Source: Haloquadratum sp. J07HQX50 (GTDB lineage: Archaea; Halobacteriota; Halobacteria; Halobacteriales; Haloferacaceae). Taken from it: DNA of 6,454 bases. A model generated the notes under the pieces. That model had not been told where the DNA came from. It worked only from the letters and a program-made list of their open reading frames with translations, and made no database searches. A program made the translations under genes and the position numbers. Every line of letters begins with the position of its first letter. Position 1 is the stretch's first letter. Location: the NCBI GenBank assembly GCA_000416005.1, contig KE356563.1, positions 453,773 to 460,226 on the forward strand, written 5' to 3'. Of the stretch, positions 1-4,515 are shown piece after piece.

Positions 1-1234
1 GAGGCTGGATTTCTTGAGTCATCGGTTCACTGAGTTGTGCTTCAGGGTCCTGCGTATTTTCCAACGCCCACATCAATTTTACAACCGCTGTCTCGGGAAG
101 CATATCTTCGAGTTCAATCACGCCTGCATCCAGCAGATCACGTCCGGTATCATAGACACGATCACAGACCCGTCCAGAGAGGCACTGACTCGTCATCCCT
201 ACGATTACGCCCTCATCAACGAGTGAGTCAATAAGTGGAATGAACTCTGTGTTTACGTGTCCAAGACCTGTCCCCTCAATGATGAGACCTGCTGGATTCA
301 GATCCGCTAACATCGTCTCATAGTGGGACACGGACATACCAGGAGTAAACTTGATCAATGAGACCCGCTCATCTAACTCAGGATGAACGGCTAATTCCTT
401 TCCTTCCTGTCGACTAACCGGTCGATTGAATTGGACTGACTCATCCGCATAGTTGACATACCCAATAGGATCGGCTCCGAGTGTCTCGAACGCATCTCGT
501 CGTGAGGTGTGATTTTTTCTCACCCGTGTTCCTCGATGAAGCGCACAGGCGTCATCGGCCATCGAATCATGCATGCATACGAGAACCTCGGCTGTCTCAG
601 TCTTAGCCGCCTCAACTGCACAGACAGCGTTCATGACATTGTCAGACGATGGCCGATCAGCTGATCGTTGACTCCCAGTAAATACGACCGGAACCGGCGT
701 CTCAATCATGAACGAGAGTGCTGCTGCGGTATACTGCATTGTATCTGTTCCGTGCATGATCACCACCCCATCTACACCCGCTGAAATCTCTGCTGCGACA
801 GTCTCTGCGAGGTCTTGCCAGACCGACGGAGTCATATTTTCTGATAGAATGTTTGCAACGACGTTCCCGCGGTAATTTGCTCGGCCAGCAAGGTCCGGGA
901 CTGCACGTAAAACGTCTTCAGCGTCGAATTGCGCAGTAACCGCCCCTGTTCGGTAATCGACTGTCGAGGCAATTGTTCCGCCCGTCGAAATGAGCGAGAC
1001 TGTTGGGAGGGAGTCATCGAAAGAGATGCGTGAGGTTTCAGTCTCCATCTGCGCAGATTCAATCTCATGTGCACCGCTCTCGATCACATCGACCTGAGCG
1101 GCTTCTCGGTCTATCCCAATATTATACCCGCCGGATAGCTTGAGCACCAGATGCTCCAGGGTTGAGGATGGAAGCACGATTCCCTCATGAGTATGTTGCC
1201 CGCGCGTCACACGAACGCGGTCACCAGAGTTCAT
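1..1234 (-). CDS. gatD: Glutamyl-tRNA(Gln) amidotransferase subunit D, 3' end cut by window
   Basis: GatD is the asparaginase-like subunit of the archaeal GatDE amidotransferase. It releases ammonia from glutamine (or asparagine), and GatE uses it to convert Glu-tRNA(Gln) to Gln-tRNA(Gln) in the cytoplasm. The minus strand reads 411 codons from an ATG at 1234 without a stop, so only the last residues are missing if it has the usual 410-440 aa length. Residues 1-60 form the small Sm/Tudor-like N-terminal domain (GDRVRVTRG, LKLSGGYNIGID). The type I asparaginase fold follows: STGGTIAS at 83-90 (nucleophile-type Thr87), HGTDTMQYTA at 161-170 (Thr163, Asp164), and RGTRVRKNHTSRRDAF at 234-249 with Lys240, so every expected catalytic residue is present. 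The sequence EGTGLGHVN (320-328) is typical of GatD rather than plain asparaginase. gatE is not in the window. The gene diverges from the next real gene across a long spacer. Identity is very sure; the start is well supported by the domain boundary. Confidence 0.96.
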   Translation of the reverse strand, partial: MNSGDRVRVTRGQHTHEGIVLPSSTLEHLVLKLSGGYNIGIDREAAQVDVIESGAHEIESAQMETETSRISFDDSLPTVSLISTGGTIASTVDYRTGAVTAQFDAEDVLRAVPDLAGRANYRGNVVANILSENMTPSVWQDLAETVAAEISAGVDGVVIMHGTDTMQYTAAALSFMIETPVPVVFTGSQRSADRPSSDNVMNAVCAVEAAKTETAEVLVCMHDSMADDACALHRGTRVRKNHTSRRDAFETLGADPIGYVNYADESVQFNRPVSRQEGKELAVHPELDERVSLIKFTPGMSVSHYETMLADLNPAGLIIEGTGLGHVNTEFIPLIDSLVDEGVIVGMTSQCLSGRVCDRVYDTGRDLLDAGVIELEDMLPETAVVKLMWALENTQDPEAQLSEPMTQEIQP

Positions 1235-1254
1235 GATTAGGTGCATTCGCCGGG

Positions 1255-1263
1255 TACTATTGA
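1255..1263 (-). promoter_or_regulatory. Possible TATA box for gatD
   Basis: On the minus strand TCAATAGTA is centred about 25 bases before the gatD ATG. This is the spacing expected for an archaeal promoter giving a leaderless transcript, which is common in haloarchaea. The match to a TATA consensus is poor and no Shine-Dalgarno sequence precedes the ATG. The call rests mainly on position. Confidence 0.3.
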
Positions 1264-1334
1264 ATCCATCCTCTCCTCGTTCAGCAAGAGAATCCTACAT
1301 TCACCGCTGGAGTCAATCGCTAAAACTCCAGTAA

Positions 1335-1585
1335 GAAACCGCCACTCAAGATGAGATGATTATTACTTCTCGAAAAATTACGGCGTTTCGAGGAAACACA
1401 GCTTCATGGGATGAACCCGACAACGGCCGAAACAACGAGGACGGTTCGTCTCGTTGATTATGGTCCCAAGTACGAGGGAAGGATACGCCACCGTGGCGGG
1501 AGATCCCGCTATCTCGGTCGGTGGCCGAGCTGGCACGGCCCACAACCCCACTGTCTCCGACGAGTGGGGGACCTCCCCGTCGTGA
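1335..1585 (+). pseudogene. Possible frameshifted gene remnant, unidentified
   Basis: Two overlapping plus-strand frames look coding but neither makes a credible protein alone. The first, open from 1335 with an ATG at 1356, ends at a TGA at 1455-1457. It encodes a 33-residue peptide whose end is acidic and Asn-rich (ASWDEPDNGRNNEDGSS). The second is open from 1415, has an ATG at 1460 and stops at 1583-1585. It has purine-rich first codon positions, high G+C at third positions and haloarchaeal-looking residues (e.g. VAGDPAISVGG, TVSDEWGTSPS). One frameshift between 1415 and 1454 would join them into about 80 codons. I recognise no family. It could equally be two small genes, or chance open frames in GC-rich DNA, where stops are rare. 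An antisense frame is also open here, which weakens the coding argument. Confidence 0.25.
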
Positions 1586-1623
1586 GAGAATGTCCGTAAC
1601 TGCGACGACCCGGGTAGCTCGTC
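1486..1623. other. GC-rich block of consecutive inverted repeats, possible structured RNA
   Basis: Several short, mostly perfect inverted repeats follow one another: CGCCAC-C-GTGGCG at 1486-1498; GCGGG-AGAT-CCCGC at 1496-1509 (overlapping the first, so the two are alternatives); CTCGG with CCGAG at 1513-1517 and 1525-1529; CCCCACT with AGTGGGG at 1546-1552 and 1563-1569; and GACGA with TCGTC at 1604-1608 and 1619-1623. The block is roughly two thirds G+C by hand count over 1461-1583, against about half in the flanking genes. I looked for the conserved cores of RNase P RNA, SRP 7S RNA and tRNA and saw none. It may encode an unrecognised RNA, or simply be GC-rich relic DNA. It overlaps the coding-like fragments, and both readings cannot be fully right. 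Confidence 0.3.
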
Positions 1624-1935
1624 CTCACGCGAAGTGATTGAGCCTATGTCATCGACTCCTCAACAGACAATATCGTCCAGCGGTGTGTCGAGAATGTGAG
1701 TCACATCAGCTCAGCAGAGCCGCTAAGAGTCTGCCAGAGTGAGAACAACGACTCGAAGAGCGTGAGTCGCCACGCAAACCATCTGCTACACGACTGGCGT
1801 TCGACCGCTCTTTACAACAGTCTCGGATACAAACCTCGGGTATCGGACCGTGGAAGTGTCCGAAGGCCGCATGAAGAGTACTATATTGACTTCTTCTCAT
1901 GGCTAAATACATGAGATTTCCGAAAGAGATATTCA

Positions 1936-1985
1936 GCTGACGCGCTTCCTCAATGGTAAATTACCGTTTCGCGTCACGCGTCAGC
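1936..1985. repeat. Nested inverted repeat with inner palindrome
   Basis: The perfect 9-bp arms GCTGACGCG (1936-1944) and CGCGTCAGC (1977-1985) enclose an inner near-palindrome at 1953-1967, GGTAA-A-TTACC flanked by one more pair and a G-T wobble. The right arm belongs to a short tandem duplication of CGCGTCA (1970-1976 and 1977-1983), so the left arm could alternatively pair in part with the inner copy. As RNA or single-stranded DNA it could form a stem with a second hairpin inside. It could be an element end, a control site or a non-coding hairpin. It lies 172 bases before the next start codon. Confidence 0.5.
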
Positions 1986-2156
1986 GGTCGCCGCCCGGTT
2001 ACGACCCAGGACGTGTTTTCCAGCACGCACAGTCGGCTCAAAGCGAGCTTCCTCCTCACAGTTCAGCGAATCATGATTTGTCGTGAGTTGAAGCGGTTTC
2101 GTTCTAACTCTGTGCACAAGGAAAAGACCCAGAAGGGACTACCACATAGAATTCAT

Positions 2157-2660
2157 ATGAGCGAAGAGGGTACGACATCACAATCAACCGTAGACGTATC
2201 AGCACCTGCAGTGAGCAGTGATGATGCAGTTGAGTATGACCAAGATCAAGAGCGAAACGCTTCACAATCAACTCAGAGTAAGGGGAGTTGGATCAGTTCA
2301 AGACTCAAGTCTGCACTGATGATCATCGCGATTGCAATGAGTGGGCTACTTGTCGGAGGTGCAATCCCACTGATTGGTACGATTGGTCAATTTGTTGGTC
2401 TCTTCACGGGGATGTTTATTTTTGGACTCCTCTCGTCGAAACGTCAATACGTTCTGGTTGGGGCAAGTGGTGGCATCTCAGCCGTCGCACTCACACTCAT
2501 ATCCACAGCGTTCAGTGTTGTCGCCCCGTTAGCGTTCGATCTAATTCAAGAGTATGGAATTTGGATAGCAGGCGCTGGACTCATAGCTGGGGTCATAAGC
2601 TCAATTGGAGGCTACTACTTTGGTCGCGACTTGAAGACTGGATTAACCAAGAATATCTGA
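2157..2660 (+). CDS. Small membrane protein, four predicted helices, acidic N-terminal tail
   Basis: I do not recognise a named function. The 167-residue product starts with about 45 hydrophilic residues rich in Ser, Thr, Gln, Asp and Glu (VEYDQDQERNASQSTQ), with no signal peptide, then has four hydrophobic stretches at about 52-74, 75-92, 99-127 and 134-156. Small residues are common in the helices (GGAIPLIGTIGQFVGLF, GASGGISAV), and it ends with GGYYFGRDLKTGLTKNI. Gly-rich helices with a YFGRDL-like tail recall small uncharacterised haloarchaeal membrane families such as DUF5518 or DUF456, which I name only as things to test. The ATG at 2157 is preferred over the in-frame ATG at 1953 because the extra 68 residues are basic and low in Asp and Glu, whereas the protein turns typically acidic right after Met-2157. 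No clear TATA box or Shine-Dalgarno sequence precedes it. The neighbour downstream is convergent, so it is probably transcribed alone. Confidence 0.75.
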   Translation: MSEEGTTSQSTVDVSAPAVSSDDAVEYDQDQERNASQSTQSKGSWISSRLKSALMIIAIAMSGLLVGGAIPLIGTIGQFVGLFTGMFIFGLLSSKRQYVLVGASGGISAVALTLISTAFSVVAPLAFDLIQEYGIWIAGAGLIAGVISSIGGYYFGRDLKTGLTKNI

Positions 2661-2952
2661 GCCTGCTTTGCTCATTACAGAGTTTTCAGGTGAAAGTCCT
2701 CAAAGGCCGAGAGCCGACACCCGGTGATACGTCGGATATTTTGAGCCATGTTGATTAGAATGCTAACTCTGGAGGAAAATATGCATCCTTCGTGTAAATG
2801 AGTCTGAAGCCAGCTATCTTGCTCGGGGGCCGCCCACAGCCAACGACATAACCCCACCATACATGAGTGCTGAATTTGCTACCGTGGGTCGCTCGGTCTG
2901 CGACCGGAGCGCTCAGCGGCTTGAGTCTGGGATGTCAGTGGCACCTGCTTGA
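2661..2952. other. Convergent intergenic spacer
   Basis: This spacer separates the ends of the membrane-protein gene (plus) and the regulator gene (minus). Short open frames on both strands lack family motifs and look like chance. It contains the hairpin pair near 2890-2925 and a weak stem CCGAC with GTCGG at 2714-2718 and 2731-2735. The short A-rich run at 2777-2781 reads as TATTTTCC on the minus strand and could aid termination of the regulator transcript. No strong T-tract terminator is visible for either gene. Confidence 0.5.
2890..2925. repeat. Two adjacent hairpins downstream of the regulator gene
   Basis: The first stem is CGCTC-GGTC with GACC-G-GAGCG at 2890-2911, giving nine base pairs with one bulged G and a three-base loop. 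It is followed directly by CTCAG with TTGAG at 2912-2925, five pairs including a G-T wobble. They lie 28-63 bases beyond the stop of the minus-strand regulator and could protect or shape its mRNA 3' end. Archaeal termination usually depends on T-runs, so I do not call this a terminator. Confidence 0.4.
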
Positions 2953-3645
2953 TCACCGTTCGTCAACTCTCCTGAGAGTCCACTCTCCTGTTCGCTCATG
3001 GAGTTCAACGATTCCATGTTCTGCAAGCCGGTTGATAGCAGTTTGAATCCGGCGCTCATCGACTCGCAGACTGCGTGCCAGTTCTTTCGTAGTCAGCGAT
3101 TTCCCTGCCAACTCGCCAAGCAATTCAGCATAAAACCGACTGTCTATGTCAGATCCCAGTTGCTCGTCTAATCGATCAAGCACAGCCGTAATCCGACCGT
3201 GGACCCACCGTTGCGCCAACGATAACTCAGATTCGAGTTCGTCCAGTGCCTGATACTCCGCTGCTAAGTCCTTTATTTCAGCCGTATCAAACTCGGTTTC
3301 ATTCTGTTCTTCTGATAGATGGATCGAAATATATTGACACCGGCCGCCCATATCGAGATTCTGACTCGCAGGATACGCACTTTTTGCACCAAAGCCATGT
3401 GGAGAGACGTTGACTTCTAATCGGAGGTTGCGGGCAATATGAAAGTATTTTCGCCGTCGCTCATCAACTTGGCTCTTGATTAGATTTGCCTCCTCTAACT
3501 TTCGGAGGTGGTCGATTACCGCTTTTGGACTGACACCAATATACTCGCTGATTTCTGTAACATAACACGGCCGATGTGAGAGAAGTCGAAGGATACGCCG
3601 CCGGTTTTCGTTACCCAGGAGATCTAGAAGTACCGCCGCGTCCAT
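2953..3645 (-). CDS. ArsR-like winged-helix transcription regulator with a second C-terminal wHTH
   Basis: This 230-residue protein is a predicted cytoplasmic DNA-binding regulator of haloarchaeal ArsR type. Residues 1-75 form a winged helix-turn-helix: LLDLLGNENRRRILRLLS (helix 1), YVTEISEYIGVSPKAVIDHL (28-47, helices 2-3, recognition helix at about 39-50), and a basic wing DERRRKYFHI (61-70). Residues 72-110 form a beta-rich segment (RLEVNVSPHGFGAKSAYP) whose ligand, if any, is unknown. About 120-165 is a charged, probably coiled-coil linker. Residues 170-228 look like a second winged helix (SLTTKELARSLRVDERRIQT, then LAEHGIVELHERTGEWTLR). It has two cysteines (27 and 103) and no obvious metal-binding cysteine cluster, so metal sensing is not supported. 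The start is an ATG at 3645 with a TATA box 26 bases before it. It lies 63 bases behind the DUF1405 gene on the same strand. Its targets are unknown; the divergent control region upstream of gpmI is a reasonable candidate but unproven. Confidence 0.88.
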   Translation of the reverse strand: MDAAVLLDLLGNENRRRILRLLSHRPCYVTEISEYIGVSPKAVIDHLRKLEEANLIKSQVDERRRKYFHIARNLRLEVNVSPHGFGAKSAYPASQNLDMGGRCQYISIHLSEEQNETEFDTAEIKDLAAEYQALDELESELSLAQRWVHGRITAVLDRLDEQLGSDIDSRFYAELLGELAGKSLTTKELARSLRVDERRIQTAINRLAEHGIVELHERTGEWTLRRVDER

Positions 3646-3666
3646 AACTATAGGTAAATAATTGCG

Positions 3667-3675
3667 TTATAAATA
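3667..3675 (-). promoter_or_regulatory. TATA box for the regulator gene
   Basis: The minus strand reads TATTTATAA, a strong archaeal TATA element centred about 26 bases before the ATG at 3645. Transcription would start at or next to the A of the ATG, giving a leaderless mRNA. This provides a promoter inside the 63-base gap, so the regulator need not depend on transcription from the DUF1405 gene upstream. Confidence 0.65.
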
Positions 3676-3708
3676 CATTCTGTTCGTGGTGCCCACAGAG
3701 GAACTCAT

Positions 3709-4404
3709 TTATTCGCCAGACTGCGCCGGGGTATGACGGTCAAATATCCAACTCGCAATGCCGACAACACTTAAAGTAATGAACACTGACAAAGTAGCCA
3801 ATATCAGGCCGGGATCATATCGAAGTGGTGGAAACATGCCGAATCCATAATCATAGAGATCATTCAACAGGAGGAGAACAAGTGCAGATACTAATGCGAT
3901 TGTATTCGTCTTTGCATAATATGGAATTGTTGAGGCCTGCAAAATAAACAGTGCATGTGTCAGCATAATTCCCCAATACTCCCAGAGTAGTGTCGCGGAG
4001 AATCCAAAATAAAGATCTAATCGCAAATTGAGGGCCACAATTGTCCAGAGCCCAGATTTTAACAACCAGACAAAGGCAAGCGTGTGAATGATTTCGACAA
4101 CTGTGTTAGAGGGCTGTGTGTCGAGAGATGTTCCAGCTAATGGAATTAAGGTGGCAACCGAGAGTGCTGCAAGCGCCAGTGCAGTCGGCGAGTCACCAAA
4201 TAGTGGATAAAAAATTGGTGAGATATCACTCAACGACGGTGAAGAGAGAACATAGAAATTAATCCCGATGAGAAATGCATACGCGTCGATACAGAGAAGC
4301 AGACACAGGTTTGTTTGACTCCCAAGATACGAGTTCAGCAAGTGGCGATCGAATGGGCGGCGAATACAACGTAAGCGAGTGCCAGTGTCTTCATTATTCG
4401 CCAT
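3709..4404 (-). CDS. DUF1405 family integral membrane protein
   Basis: The 231-residue protein matches the DUF1405 pattern found in haloarchaea and Bacillus (YpjA-like). Its biochemical role is unknown. After a basic N-terminal tail (about 1-28) there are about six hydrophobic segments: 32-54, 72-90, 105-127, 137-160, 167-183 and 198-221. Family-type signatures include GINFYVL in helix 1, FGDSPTAL (69-76) at the start of helix 2, the KSGLW stretch (116-120), and NDLYDYGFGMFPPLRY (181-196) between the last two helices, which is the best-conserved part. The tail FDRHTPAQSGE is soluble. The ATG at 4404 is preferred over an in-frame TTG three codons upstream. The gene is divergent from gpmI and upstream of the regulator on the same strand, 63 bases apart, so read-through into the regulator is possible. 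The family assignment is by pattern recognition and fairly secure; function is not inferred. Confidence 0.85.
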   Translation of the reverse strand: MANNEDTGTRLRCIRRPFDRHLLNSYLGSQTNLCLLLCIDAYAFLIGINFYVLSSPSLSDISPIFYPLFGDSPTALALAALSVATLIPLAGTSLDTQPSNTVVEIIHTLAFVWLLKSGLWTIVALNLRLDLYFGFSATLLWEYWGIMLTHALFILQASTIPYYAKTNTIALVSALVLLLLNDLYDYGFGMFPPLRYDPGLILATLSVFITLSVVGIASWIFDRHTPAQSGE

Positions 4405-4418
4405 GAGTTTCAATTCGA

Positions 4419-4431
4419 TGCAGCTACTGCA
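4419..4431. repeat. Short palindrome beside the DUF1405 start
   Basis: TGCAG-CTA-CTGCA is a perfect inverted repeat with five-base arms and a three-base centre. It lies around the place where DUF1405 transcription would begin and ends four bases before the larger palindrome. The arms are short, so chance is possible. It may be a second half of a composite operator. Confidence 0.3.
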
Positions 4432-4435
4432 AATG

Positions 4436-4453
4436 ATTATCGCCTGCGATAAT
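4436..4453. promoter_or_regulatory. Perfect 18-bp palindrome, candidate operator between divergent promoters
   Basis: ATTATCGC-CT-GCGATAAT has eight-base perfect arms around a two-base centre. It lies between gpmI and the divergent DUF1405 gene. Its right arm overlaps the AT-rich run that I read as the DUF1405 TATA box, and it ends 27 bases before the gpmI TATA box, in a good place for a dimeric regulator to affect both promoters. It differs from the TACT-N7/8-GAGTA type motif known for the haloarchaeal sugar regulator TrmB. Who binds it is unknown; the ArsR-like protein at 2953-3645 is one candidate. Confidence 0.55.
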
Positions 4454-4460
4454 AATAAAA
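4450..4460 (-). promoter_or_regulatory. Likely TATA region for the DUF1405 gene
   Basis: The minus strand reads TTTTATTATTA about 46-56 bases before the ATG at 4404. Transcription starting some 25 bases downstream would leave a leader of about 20-25 bases. This is the only strong AT-rich box in the interval on this strand. It overlaps one arm of the 18-bp palindrome. Confidence 0.45.
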
Positions 4461-4480
4461 TCTGTCGAGGAAGGAAAGCA

Positions 4481-4488
4481 TATTTACA
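4481..4488 (+). promoter_or_regulatory. TATA box for gpmI
   Basis: TATTTACA follows the purine-rich GGAAAG stretch (4473-4478), which resembles a BRE. It is centred about 31 bases before the gpmI ATG at 4516, so the mRNA would have a leader of only a few bases. No Shine-Dalgarno sequence is needed or clearly present, though an AGGAG lies at 4496-4500. Confidence 0.55.
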
Positions 4489-4515
4489 AAATGACAGGAG
4501 ATACTGTCCAACGCT

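Larger units (their letters stand above)
1235..2156. other. Long spacer without an intact gene
   Basis: This stretch of about 920 bases lies between divergent gatD and the membrane-protein gene. No frame on either strand gives a convincing full-length protein. Apart from the items listed separately (shifted coding-like fragments at 1335-1585, inverted repeats at 1486-1623, nested inverted repeat at 1936-1985), 1586-1935 shows only short open frames. The longest of these is a 72-codon plus-strand frame from 1696, which I cannot relate to any family. The frame that runs into the 2157 gene is open back to an ATG at 1953, but residues encoded by 1953-2156 are strongly basic with almost no Asp or Glu, unlike haloarchaeal protein. 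I read the region as mostly decayed or non-coding DNA. A remnant of a mobile element is possible, but no transposase motif is secure. Confidence 0.6.

Noticed and set aside
832..1074. 80-codon minus-strand frame overlapping gatD
   Set aside because: It lies in a shifted frame inside the certain gatD coding region and is rich in Arg and Ser, as expected of a shadow frame.
1378..1659. A 93-residue open frame on the minus strand, acidic in part
   Set aside because: It has no ATG start, overlaps the GC-rich block where stops are rare by chance, and shows no family motif.
1696..1914. A 72-codon plus-strand frame with W-x4-L-x5-YK spacing (HDWRSTALYNSLGYK) resembling part of a TnpB (IS1341-type) transposase
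   Set aside because: Only one short spacing pattern matches. The expected following motifs (the GxxVxxVxPxxTSQxC region and zinc cysteines) are absent, so it is not enough to call an insertion-sequence remnant.
1953..2156. In-frame N-terminal extension of the membrane protein from an ATG at 1953
   Set aside because: The 68 extra residues are basic and nearly free of Asp and Glu, unlike haloarchaeal protein, and the ATG lies inside the nested inverted repeat. The start at 2157 fits better.
2678..2771. Inverted repeat CAGAGTT at 2678-2684 with AACTCTG at 2765-2771
   Set aside because: Seven-base arms about 80 bases apart are expected by chance in a spacer of this size, and no element features lie between them.
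2675..2860. 61-codon minus-strand frame in the convergent spacer
   Set aside because: No acidic bias, no motif and no promoter. It looks like a chance frame.
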